From an uncultured Rhodospirillaceae bacterium (GTDB lineage: Bacteria; Pseudomonadota; Alphaproteobacteria; Rhodospirillales; Magnetospirillaceae), in assembly GCA_937887565.1 (NCBI GenBank), contig CALABS010000012.1, positions 65,956 to 129,955 on the forward strand: a stretch of 64,000 nucleotides of DNA. The letters run 5' to 3'. Position 1 is the first letter of the stretch. The number at the start of each line of letters is the position of its first letter. Both the position numbers and the translations under genes were made by a program. This document shows, one piece after another, positions 16,982 to 24,680 of this stretch. Under the pieces are notes generated by a model that was not told the origin of the DNA, did no database searches, and saw only the letters and a list, made by a program, of their open reading frames with translations.

Positions 16982-19003
16982 ATGCCCGTTCATGCTCTTG
17001 CCGCCCATCCGCACGGAATCGTCAAACGCAGCGGCGAGGTCGCCGCCTTCGACGGCGACAAGATCCGCGTCGCCATCGAGCGCGCCGGCAAGGCGACAGG
17101 AGAGTTCGACGGCCCCGAGGCCCAGCTGCTCGCCATCCAGGCGGTGAAGGTGATCGCCCACCGTTTCCGGGACGGGCCGCCCCATATCGAGCAGGTCCAG
17201 GACGTGGTCGAGCAGGTGCTGATCTCGGCCAACCATTTTGCCACCGCGCGCGCCTACATCGTCTATCGCGAGCAGCGGGCGCGGCTGCGCGCCGACCGCA
17301 AGACGATGGTCAACGTCGAGACCTCGATCAACGAATACCTCGACCGCGCCGACTGGCGGGTCAACGCCAACGCCAACCAGGGCTATTCGCTGGGCGGGCT
17401 GATCCTCAACGTCTCGGGCAAGGTGGTGGCCAATTACTGGCTGTCGCACGTCTATCCGCCCGAGGTCGGCCGCGCCCACCGCGAGGGTGACGTCCACATC
17501 CATGACCTCGACATGCTGGCCGGCTATTGCGCCGGCTGGTCGCTGCGCACCCTGCTGACCGAGGGGCTGAACGGCGTGCCCGGCAAGGTCGAGGCGGCGC
17601 CGCCCAAGCACCTGTCCAGCGCCGTCGGCCAGATCGTCAACTTCCTCGGCACGCTGCAGAACGAATGGGCCGGCGCCCAGGCCTTCAGTTCCTTCGACAC
17701 TTACATGGCGCCGTTCATCCGCAAGGACTCCTTGAGCTACGGCGACGTCCTGCAATCCATCCAGGAGCTGGTCTACAACCTCAACGTGCCGTCGCGCTGG
17801 GGCACCCAGACACCGTTCACCAACCTGACCTTCGACTGGACCTGCCCCGACGACCTGAAGGATCAGGTGCCGGTGATCGGCGGCGAGGAGATGGACTTCA
17901 CCTACGGCGAGCTTCAGGCCGAGATGGACCTGATCAACCGCGCCTACATGGAGGTGATGACCCGGGGCGACGCCAAGGGCCGCGTCTTCACCTTCCCCAT
18001 CCCCACCTACAACATCACGCCCGACTTCCCGTGGGAGAGCGAGAACGCCGAACTTCTGTTCGAGATGACGGCCAAGTACGGACTCCCCTATTTCCAGAAC
18101 TTCGTCAATTCCGAGCTGAAGCCGAACATGGTGCGCTCCATGTGCTGCCGCCTGCAGCTCGACCTGACCGAGCTCCTGAAGCGCGGCAACGGCCTGTTCG
18201 GCAGCGCCGAGCAGACCGGCTCGCTGGGCGTGGTGACGATCAACTGCGCCCGTCTGGGATATCTGCACAAGGGCGATGAGGCCGGCCTGCTGGCCCGCCT
18301 CGACGAGTTGTTGGAGATCGGCCGCACCAGCCTGGAAATCAAGCGCAAGGTCATCCAGCACCACATGGACAACGGCCTGTTCCCCTACACCAAGCGCTAT
18401 CTCGGCACGCTCAGGAACCATTTCGCCACGCTGGGCGTCAACGGCGTCAACGAGATGATCCGCAACTTCACCGACGATGCCGAGGACATCACCACCACCC
18501 GGGGCCATGCCTTCGCCGTGCGCCTGCTCGACCATGTCCGCACCCGCATCGTCCATTTCCAGGAGGAGACCGGGCACCTCTACAATCTGGAGGCCACGCC
18601 GGCCGAGGGCACCACCTATCGGTTCGCCAAGGAGGATCGGAGGCGCTTCCCCGGCATCCTCCAGGCCGGAACGCCGGATCAGCCCTACTACACCAATTCC
18701 AGCCAGTTGCCGGTGGGCTTCACCGACGACCCGTTCGAGGCGCTGGGCCGGCAGGAAGAATTGCAACGCAAATACACCGGCGGCACCGTCCTGCACCTCT
18801 ACATGGGCGAGCGCATCTCGTCGGCCGCCGCCTGCCGCAAGCTGGTCAAGCGGGCGCTGGAGAACTTCCGCCTGCCCTACGTCACCGTCACCCCCACCTT
18901 CTCCATCTGCCCCAAGCACGGCTACATCGCGGGCGAGCACGCCTTCTGCCCGAAATGCGACGCCGAGCTGATCGCCCGCAAGCGGCAATGCGCCGCCGAA
19001 TAA
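16982..19003 (+). CDS. nrdD: Anaerobic (class III) ribonucleoside-triphosphate reductase, body without glycyl-radical tail
   Basis: A 673-residue subunit that makes deoxynucleotides anaerobically. An ATP-cone (VKRSGEVAAFDGDKIRVAIE) starts near residue 14. C183 (MLAGYCAGWS) and C388/C389 (RSMCCRLQL) are the active-site cysteines of the barrel, and the SRWGTQTPFTNLTFDW block is typical. The C-terminal SICPKHGYIAGEHAFCPKC is the start of the zinc site. The protein ends just after this at TAA 19001-19003 and lacks the glycyl-radical motif that normal NrdD carries about 40 residues later. That motif is encoded in the next, in-frame ORF. It follows riboswitch 2 and precedes nrdG. Confidence 0.93.
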   Translation: MPVHALAAHPHGIVKRSGEVAAFDGDKIRVAIERAGKATGEFDGPEAQLLAIQAVKVIAHRFRDGPPHIEQVQDVVEQVLISANHFATARAYIVYREQRARLRADRKTMVNVETSINEYLDRADWRVNANANQGYSLGGLILNVSGKVVANYWLSHVYPPEVGRAHREGDVHIHDLDMLAGYCAGWSLRTLLTEGLNGVPGKVEAAPPKHLSSAVGQIVNFLGTLQNEWAGAQAFSSFDTYMAPFIRKDSLSYGDVLQSIQELVYNLNVPSRWGTQTPFTNLTFDWTCPDDLKDQVPVIGGEEMDFTYGELQAEMDLINRAYMEVMTRGDAKGRVFTFPIPTYNITPDFPWESENAELLFEMTAKYGLPYFQNFVNSELKPNMVRSMCCRLQLDLTELLKRGNGLFGSAEQTGSLGVVTINCARLGYLHKGDEAGLLARLDELLEIGRTSLEIKRKVIQHHMDNGLFPYTKRYLGTLRNHFATLGVNGVNEMIRNFTDDAEDITTTRGHAFAVRLLDHVRTRIVHFQEETGHLYNLEATPAEGTTYRFAKEDRRRFPGILQAGTPDQPYYTNSSQLPVGFTDDPFEALGRQEELQRKYTGGTVLHLYMGERISSAAACRKLVKRALENFRLPYVTVTPTFSICPKHGYIAGEHAFCPKCDAELIARKRQCAAE

Positions 19004-19015
19004 CAGGAGGAACAC

Positions 19016-19198
19016 TTGAACCATATCGTCTCTCCCGCCGCCGACCTTGTCGTCCTCAAGGACGAGGAGCGCCAGCCCTGCGAGATCTGGACCCGTGTCA
19101 TGGGCTATCACCGCCCCATGTCGTCATTCAATTGCGGCAAGAAGGGCGAATTCAACGAGCGCCAGTACTTCGCCGAAAGCCGTGCCAAGCTCGGCTGA
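19016..19198 (+). CDS. Separate glycyl-radical domain of class III ribonucleotide reductase
   Basis: A 60-residue polypeptide matching the extreme C-terminus of NrdD: PCEIWTRVMGYHRP (radical Gly at residue 30), then SSFNCGKKGEFNERQYF. It is in the same frame as nrdD, separated by one TAA and four codons. A perfect AGGAGG (19005-19010) sits five bases before a TTG start at 19016, so it looks like a true separate start rather than a chance stop. It would have to dock onto the 673-residue body to form the radical enzyme, much as the free glycyl-radical protein GrcA/YfiD does for pyruvate formate-lyase. A nonsense mutation or readthrough is the alternative. Confidence 0.8.
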   Translation: MNHIVSPAADLVVLKDEERQPCEIWTRVMGYHRPMSSFNCGKKGEFNERQYFAESRAKLG

Positions 19199-19793
19199 AC
19201 TGCGCGTCGGCGGGCTGGCCCGGCTGTCCACCTGCGACTGGCCGGGTGAGCTTGCCGCCACCATCTTCTGCCAGGGCTGCCCGTGGTCCTGCCCCTATTG
19301 CCACAACCCGCATCTGCTGCCCGTCCGTGGCGCGGACGAACTGGCCTGGGCCGACGTGCTGGCTTTCCTGGACGGCCGGCGTGGCTTGCTGGACGGGGTG
19401 GTGTTCTCGGGCGGCGAGGCCACCCTGCAGGCCGCCTTGCCCGAGGCGGTGCGCGAGGTGCGCGCGCTGGGCTTCCGCATCGGCCTGCACACCGCCGGAC
19501 CATACCCGGACCGGCTGGGGGCGGTATTGCCGTGGGTTGATTGGGTGGGATTCGACGTCAAGGCGCCGTTCGCCGAGTACGACCGCGTCAGCGGCGTGCC
19601 CGGCAGCGGCGCCAAGGCGCTGGAAAGCCTGCGCGTCGTCATCGCCAGCGGGGTCACCGTCGAGACGAGGACCACCATCGATCCCGCATTCCTCGGCGAC
19701 GATTCGGTGGCGCGGCTGCAGGCCGAGCTGGCGGCCATGGGGGCGCGCCCCTCCGTCCTGCAGGACTGTCGTCCGGTTCCACCCCGACCATGA
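19182..19793 (+). CDS. nrdG: Anaerobic ribonucleotide reductase activating enzyme
   Basis: A 203-residue radical SAM activase that places the glycyl radical on NrdD. The [4Fe-4S] motif is C33-x3-C37-x2-C40 in CQGCPWSCPYCHN, followed by VVFSGGEATLQ (the SAM-binding GGE) and GFDVKAPF. The frame opens upstream, but the likely start is GTG 19182, overlapping the end of the glycyl-radical ORF by 17 bases. The upstream extension is only a shadow of that gene. It is the last gene of the riboswitch-controlled operon. Confidence 0.9.
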   Translation: MPSSAELRVGGLARLSTCDWPGELAATIFCQGCPWSCPYCHNPHLLPVRGADELAWADVLAFLDGRRGLLDGVVFSGGEATLQAALPEAVREVRALGFRIGLHTAGPYPDRLGAVLPWVDWVGFDVKAPFAEYDRVSGVPGSGAKALESLRVVIASGVTVETRTTIDPAFLGDDSVARLQAELAAMGARPSVLQDCRPVPPRP

Positions 19794-19874
19794 AGAGGAT
19801 TCCGCAAGCCCGGCATCGGCTTGGCGGACCACGGGCGTGATTTCCGGCATGGGAGACCCGATATCCACCCATTC

Positions 19875-20034
19875 GGGATCAGGGCGGATCTGGGCTACGG
19901 CGTCGTGCTCTACGCCAACGCCACCCTGTAAGGGGCGCGGTGGCCGGCATGCAGAAGGCGCTGAGCGTGCTGCGCGACGAGAAATCCAGCGGCCCCGTCA
20001 CCCCTTCGCCGAGCGCCAGCGCCTGGTCGGCTAG
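19875..20034 (+). pseudogene. Remnant of a PEP mutase/isocitrate lyase-family protein
   Basis: Only the C-terminal end of the original protein is visible. GIRADLGYGVVLYANATL is followed by TAA at 19929-19931. In shifted frames AVAGMQKALSVLRD and then HPFAERQRLVG (stop at 20032-20034) follow. These blocks resemble the last 60 residues of carboxyphosphonoenolpyruvate mutase/isocitrate lyase-type enzymes (LGYxVVxYAN, AxxGMxxAL, ERQRLVG). At least one stop and two frame changes break it. No N-terminal part is present. Confidence 0.55.
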
Positions 20035-20480
20035 CCCGCCCCATTCGAGGCGGCGGCGACGATGTCGAGCGCCGCCGATCGGCCGGGACGGGGCCGCCGC
20101 CGCAGGTGGCAGTCCATCACCCACCCCTTGCGCGCCCGCTGGGCGGCTAGCGCCGCATCAATGCGATCGGCGACCTCGGCCAGCGGGCCGGCGATCAGCA
20201 CCTCGTCCGGCCCGCCGAGATCGGCGCCCCAGACGATTTCGACCGGGCCGGCGCCGATCCTGCGGCGGAAGGCCGAACGGGAATCGAGCATCACCACCAC
20301 GTCGCCAAAATGTCCAGGTGCGGTCTGCTTGATCTGCTGCCCAGTTGCGACGGTGGGAGTCTACGGACAGGCGCCCCCGCAGTCATCCACCAAACGCCCT
20401 CGGCCGTGGACGGTGATGTGGGCACGGCCCAGCACCGCCTCGGCCTGCTTGCCGGTGATCTGCTCGACGGTGTGGCGGCT
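20031..20480 (-). pseudogene. Fragment of an unidentified protein, interrupted by a stop
   Basis: In one minus-strand frame SRHTVEQITGKQAEAVLGRA, then HITVHGRGRLVDDCGGACP, runs to TAG at 20363-20361. The frame continues as VATGQQIKQTAPGHFGDVVV, then FRRRIGAG and GPDEVLIAGPLAEVADRIDA, to a stop at 20031. The amino acid texture is that of a real protein, but I cannot name the family. An internal ATG at 20300 could give an 89-residue product. Its right end overlaps the metE remnant in another frame, so this is most likely decayed DNA. Confidence 0.4.
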
Positions 20481-20484
20481 TCGG

Positions 20485-20871
20485 TCAAGCTTTGGGCGAA
20501 GCCCCCGACGGAACGCTGGCGCGCAGGGTCTTCGCGACGCTGACCATGCTGGTCAGGGCCGGGATGACCTCGTTCCACTGGCGGGTCTTGAGGCCGCAAT
20601 CCGGGTTGACCCGCAGGCGGTCGGCGGGAATGCGCTCGGCCGCCTTCTTCATCAGGATCAGGTCGACGATGTGGGCCTCGGTCGGAATATTCGGCGAATG
20701 GATGTCGTAGACGCCGGGACCGATCCGGTTGGGGGACTTGAAGTCGTCGAAGGCGTCGAGCAGCCCCATGTCCGACCGCGAGGTCTCGATGGTGATGACG
20801 TCGGCGTCCATGGCGGTGATCGACGCGATGATGTCGTTGAATTTCGAATAGCAGATGGGGGTGAAATAGGC
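20485..20871 (-). pseudogene. metE: C-terminal remnant of B12-independent methionine synthase
   Basis: About 128 codons match the end of MetE: CYSKFNDIIASI, DADVITIETSRSDM, IGPGVYDIHSPNIP and RLRVNPDCGLKTRQW. The zinc ligands equivalent to C643, E665 and C726 of E. coli MetE are present. The sequence changes abruptly just upstream of CYSKF, so the His ligand and about 620 residues are missing. No N-terminal part is found nearby. A C-terminal fragment alone cannot be functional. Its presence in a region rich in B12-controlled genes fits a former B12-independent isozyme. Confidence 0.85.
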
Positions 20872-21187
20872 CGTCGGCGCGCGGCTGGAAACCTATTACG
20901 ACCGCCCATGGAAAAGCGGCGAGGACCGCAAGGGGCTGGATATCACGGCCATCACGTTATCTCTCGGGTTACGCTGACAGTACGCCCAATGCCAAAATTC
21001 ACGACCGCGCAACGCGCCGAATTTCAACGAGAGAAGGTTCGCCGCCAGCCCGTACCACTCCACTCCACTCCACTCCACTCCACTCCACTCCACTCCACTC
21101 CTCCCCTCGGCCGACACCGGGCCGACGGCGTGACCGCGCCTCCGTCCCGCGAGGGCCGGATCGCCATGCGCCGCCGCCGGAATGCGG
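20872..21187. other. Scar region without an intact gene
   Basis: At about 20880-20975 on the plus strand a short frame reads ARLETYYDRPWKSGED, then RKGLDITAI and a stop; this has protein-like texture but no known match. The rest holds the CACTC repeat and no convincing ORF. The region looks like the meeting point of several deletion ends. Confidence 0.5.
21056..21100. repeat. Pentanucleotide tandem repeat (CACTC)9
   Basis: Nine perfect head-to-tail copies of CACTC (GAGTG on the other strand) span 45 bases. Five is not a multiple of three, so copy number changes would shift any frame crossing it, but no convincing gene crosses it. Confidence 0.95.
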
Positions 21188-21430
21188 CTAATGCACCTTC
21201 GCTCCGCCGCCGGCCATTTCCAGGGCGCCGGGGACGTGTTCCAGGACGGCGGGCGGCAGCGCCCTGAGCGCCTCGATGGCGCATTCGTCGTCGGCGTGGG
21301 TGGCCAGGTGGCGCATCAGGCGGCGGGCCTGGTTGATCTCGGCATGAAGATCGCCGTGATAGGCGGCATGCTGGTGGGCATGGTGCTCGTGTTGCCGGAG
21401 GCGGATCTCGTTGGTCTGCTGCTTGGTCAT
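21188..21430 (-). CDS. Small histidine-rich protein of unknown function
   Basis: An 80-residue protein with nine histidines in its first 40 residues (RLRQHEHHAHQHAAYHGDLH) and a helical remainder (QARRLMRHLATHADDECAIE). There is no signal peptide. A GGAGG lies seven bases before the ATG at 21430. The His cluster could bind a metal such as nickel, zinc or copper, but that is inference. It stands alone, divergent from the chemoreceptor gene. Confidence 0.55.
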   Translation of the reverse strand: MTKQQTNEIRLRQHEHHAHQHAAYHGDLHAEINQARRLMRHLATHADDECAIEALRALPPAVLEHVPGALEMAGGGAKVH

Positions 21431-21646
21431 GACAAGCCTCCATCCTCGGAGGGGATTCTTGCCATCATCGCGCCGGGGCGCGGGTTGGCGCCATCGCTCC
21501 GATCGCATGGCAACCGGCCGATTTTCGCACGTGCCGCCTGCATTCCCCTCACCCAAGGCGGGACCAGAATCCTGTTGCGCGCCTCGCGCTCCGATGGTGT
21601 CCTGGCAAGACAAGCAGGTTCGTTCCGGGGGCAGGGGGAGACAGCC

Positions 21647-23326
21647 ATGGCAAGGCATTCCGGTATCGCGACCAAGCTGATGTCCACGGCCGTGCTGGCG
21701 GCGACGGGATTCCTGATCCTGGCCGCCGTCGCCTTGGTGAACGTCCGCAACCAGATGATCGACGACCGCATCGCGGCGCTCCGCAACCAGGTGCAAACCG
21801 TCCACGACGTCATCAAGGCGGTGCGCGAGCGCTCCCAGGCCGGCGAGTTCGACGACGGCACCGCCCGCCTGATGGCCAAGGAGCAACTGCGCGGCGTGCG
21901 CTATGCCGGCACCGAGTACTACTTCGTCTACGACACCGCCGGCACCAACATCCTATTGCCCCCGCGCCCGGAACGCGAGGGCACGGTGATGATGGACGCG
22001 GCCGACGCCAACGGCGTGCCGTTCATCCGCGAGATGATCGACAAGGCCAAGGCCGGCGGCGGGCACGTCTTCTACGACTTTCCCCGCCCGGGCTCCGACG
22101 TCCCCGAGCCCAAGGTCTCCTATGCCGTCCTGTTCGAACCCTGGGGCTGGATGATCGGCACCGGCGTCTACATCGACGACATCAACGCCGAATTTCGCGC
22201 CGACACCATCCGCTACGGGCTGATCGTGCTGGCGGTGACGGTGGCGGCGGTGGTCCTGGTGGTCGGCCTGTCGCGCAGCATCGGCGGCGGCATCGTCCGC
22301 CTCGCCGAGGTGACCGAGCGGCTGGCCGCCCACGACCTGGCGGTCGCGGTGCCGGGACAGGAACGCCGCGACGAGATCGGCCATTTGGCCAAGGCCATCA
22401 CGGTCCTGCGCGACGGCGTCGCCGAGGCCGACCGGCTCAAGGCCGAGCAGGAGGAGACCAAGGCCCGCGCGGAGGCGGAACGCCGGACCGGGCTGATGCG
22501 GGTGGCCGACGATTTCGAAGGCAGCATCCAGCGCGCCGCCGGCACCATCACCACCACCGCCGGCCAGCTGGACAGCGCCGCCGACATCGTCTCGCGGTCG
22601 GTGGAGGCCGCCAACGGCCGCGCCGCCTCGGTGGCGGCGGCGGCCGAGCAGGCCTCGGCCAACGTGGCCACCGTGGCCACCGCCGCCGAGGAGCTGTCCT
22701 CCTCGATCCACGAGATCAGCCGCCAGGTCCAGCAGTCCTCGACCATCTCGTCCGACGCGGCGCAGGAAGCCGAGCACACCAACGACCTGGTGCAGGGCCT
22801 GGCCGATTCCGCCAGCCGCATCGGCGAGGTGGTGAAGATGATCAACGACATCGCCTCGCAGACCAACCTCTTGGCGCTCAACGCCACCATCGAGGCGGCG
22901 CGGGCCGGCGACGCCGGCAAGGGCTTCGCCGTGGTCGCCGGCGAGGTCAAGAGCCTGGCCAACCAGACCGCCAAGGCCACCGACGAGATCGCCAGCCAGA
23001 TCGGCGCCGTGCAGACCGCCACCCAGGAGGCGGTGGGCGCCATCAAGGCGATCGTCGGGACCATCCAGCGGATCAACGAGATCGCCGGCGGCATCGCGGC
23101 GGCGGTCGAGCAGCAGGGCGCCGCCACCCAAGAGATCGCCCGCAACGTCACCCAGGCGGCGGCGGGCACCGCCGAGGTCACCGCCAACCTGAACCAGCTG
23201 ACCATGGCCACCGCCGAGGCCGGCACCGCCGCCACCGGCATGCTGACGGCCACCCGGATGCTGTCGGACGAGGCCGCCGCCCTGACCCGCGAGGCGGAGG
23301 CGTTCCTGGTCCGCATGCGCGCCTGA
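21647..23326 (+). CDS. Methyl-accepting chemotaxis protein with a periplasmic Cache domain
   Basis: A 559-residue transmembrane chemoreceptor. TM1 (LMSTAVLAATGFLILAAVAL) is near residues 11-30. A periplasmic single-Cache (sCache_2-like) region follows, with YFFVYDTAGTNILLPP-type and GWMIGTGVYIDDI motifs. TM2 (LIVLAVTVAAVVLVVGL) is near 190, then a HAMP linker and the cytoplasmic signalling coiled coil with the CheA/CheW hairpin tip (IASQTNLLALNATIEAARAG). The start at 21647 has GGGGGAG upstream; the longer frame is not MCP-like. The ligand is unknown, though small organic acids are common for this Cache type. Confidence 0.93.
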   Translation: MARHSGIATKLMSTAVLAATGFLILAAVALVNVRNQMIDDRIAALRNQVQTVHDVIKAVRERSQAGEFDDGTARLMAKEQLRGVRYAGTEYYFVYDTAGTNILLPPRPEREGTVMMDAADANGVPFIREMIDKAKAGGGHVFYDFPRPGSDVPEPKVSYAVLFEPWGWMIGTGVYIDDINAEFRADTIRYGLIVLAVTVAAVVLVVGLSRSIGGGIVRLAEVTERLAAHDLAVAVPGQERRDEIGHLAKAITVLRDGVAEADRLKAEQEETKARAEAERRTGLMRVADDFEGSIQRAAGTITTTAGQLDSAADIVSRSVEAANGRAASVAAAAEQASANVATVATAAEELSSSIHEISRQVQQSSTISSDAAQEAEHTNDLVQGLADSASRIGEVVKMINDIASQTNLLALNATIEAARAGDAGKGFAVVAGEVKSLANQTAKATDEIASQIGAVQTATQEAVGAIKAIVGTIQRINEIAGGIAAAVEQQGAATQEIARNVTQAAAGTAEVTANLNQLTMATAEAGTAATGMLTATRMLSDEAAALTREAEAFLVRMRA

Positions 23327-23557
23327 AGCGGCCCGCCGGGTGACGCAAACGGCGATATCCAGGGGCTTCCCGTTGCGGCGCGGCATGGCGCCGTGATAAG
23401 ATTTGTCCCTGGTCGGCAGTTCACCAAGGCGTCGCCGCCCCGCGAGGGGTGCTAAACCTGCCACTCCTCCTCTCGACCGACACCTTATCCCGTGCCGAGT
23501 CGGAAGACGGCGACCACCGACATTCCTTTCCGGGACGGCACATCGTGAGGATAAGCG

Positions 23558-24121
23558 ATGTCCAGATCAGCCTTGCCATTCGTCGCCGACGACGTGTCGG
23601 CCCTCGCCCGATCCCTGAGGGAGCAGTTGGGGCGGAACGACGGGACGCCCGGCCACGTCGAACTCCTGAACATGCTGGCCCGCTCGGTCGGGTTCCGCAA
23701 TTTCCAGCATTTCCGCGCCCAGCGGCCCGAGGCGGCGGCGGCCGCCGCCCCACCCGTGGCGACGCCGGCGTCGCCCCCGGAGGCCGTCGATCCGGCGCGG
23801 GTGATGCGCATGCTGCGCTATTTCGACGCCGAGATGCGGCTCTTGCGCTGGCCGCCCAAGCTCAGCCACCGGCGGGCCTGCCTGTGGGTGGTGTGGTCGC
23901 AGCTGCCGCGTCGCACCGTGTTCACCGAAAAGACGATCAGCGAGCGCCTGCGGGAACTGCACGCCTTCGGCGACCACGCCCTGTTGCGGCGGTGGCTGTG
24001 CGACTACGGCATGGTCACGCGGACGGTCGACGGCAGCCGGTACCGGCGGATCGAGACCCGGCCGCCGGCCGAGGCGCGGATGTTGATCCGCCTCCTGCAC
24101 GGACGGGCCGGGACGGGGTGA
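23558..24121 (+). CDS. DUF2087 domain protein
   Basis: A 187-residue cytosolic protein. The C-terminal 90 residues match DUF2087 (MLRYFDAEMRLLRWPPKLSH, then FTEKTISERLRELHAFGDHA and LLRRWLCDYGMVTRTVDGSR), a winged-helix-like domain often joined to ArsR-type regulators. Here the N-terminal half is different: HVELLNMLARSVGFRNFQHF plus an Ala/Pro linker, resembling a short glyoxalase-free DNA- or protein-binding segment. A role in gene regulation is likely but unproven. Confidence 0.75.
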   Translation: MSRSALPFVADDVSALARSLREQLGRNDGTPGHVELLNMLARSVGFRNFQHFRAQRPEAAAAAAPPVATPASPPEAVDPARVMRMLRYFDAEMRLLRWPPKLSHRRACLWVVWSQLPRRTVFTEKTISERLRELHAFGDHALLRRWLCDYGMVTRTVDGSRYRRIETRPPAEARMLIRLLHGRAGTG

Positions 24122-24128
24122 GCCCCGG

Positions 24129-24563
24129 CTACTCGCAGACCGCCGCGCCGCCTTCGGCGCGGCAGGTCTGGCGGGTGCGGATCGACAGGCGCAGGCCGTT
24201 GTCGTAGCTGCAGGTCACCCGGGTCATGGTGCCGGCGCGGTCGACCGTCACGCCGGCGGCCTTCGATGCCTTGACCGTCGCGGCCGGCAGCGAGCAGCTG
24301 AGATAGCCCTGGAACTCGCCCGCCTCCCACAGCGCCACGTCCTTGAGCGCCTTGTAGTTCTCGAGGCTGACGCAGGTGTCGCCGTCCTTGTCGTACATGC
24401 GGGCGTTGTCGCTGCAATAGCCGGTATAGCCCCATTTCAGTTCCTGCTCGGTCGGACACGAGCCGACCTGGGCGGCCGACGACAGATCGGGGCAGGCGAT
24501 GGTCTCGGCGGCGGCCGGGGCGGCGACGGCGGCGAGCAGGGCGGCAAGCAGGGCTCTGGTCAT
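24129..24563 (-). CDS. Secreted cysteine-rich protein of unknown function
   Basis: A 144-residue protein with a clear signal peptide (MTRALLAALLAAVAAPAAAE). The mature part has eight cysteines spread in pairs (IACPDL, GSCPTEQ, GYCSDN, DTCVSL, YLSCSL, VTCSYDN, QTCRAE, AVCE), suggesting four disulfides in the periplasm. I recognise no family. It converges on the DUF2087 gene with seven bases between stops and diverges from the dienelactone hydrolase gene. Confidence 0.7.
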   Translation of the reverse strand: MTRALLAALLAAVAAPAAAETIACPDLSSAAQVGSCPTEQELKWGYTGYCSDNARMYDKDGDTCVSLENYKALKDVALWEAGEFQGYLSCSLPAATVKASKAAGVTVDRAGTMTRVTCSYDNGLRLSIRTRQTCRAEGGAAVCE

Positions 24564-24621
24564 GGGGCTCCCCCCGAAGGATAAGGAACCGGCAGCCTAG
24601 GCCGCCCAGCCACGCCGCGAC

Positions 24622-24650
24622 CTGACAACGGTCAAGCTTCCGGTTAGAAT
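24622..24650 (+). promoter_or_regulatory. Sigma-70-type promoter of the dienelactone hydrolase gene
   Basis: CTGACA (24622-24627), a 17-base spacer and TAGAAT (24645-24650) lie 30 bases before the start codon. This is a good match to the vegetative consensus in otherwise GC-rich DNA. Confidence 0.5.
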
Positions 24651-24680
24651 GGCCGCAAAATCAAACCCCGGGAGGACGCC

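Noticed and set aside
19001..19003. Stop-codon recoding (selenocysteine or pyrrolysine) in nrdD
   Set aside because: The codon is TAA, not TGA or TAG, and a perfect Shine-Dalgarno with start codon follows, so reinitiation explains it better.
21056..21100. CRISPR array
   Set aside because: The five-base units are contiguous with no spacers and no cas genes are near.
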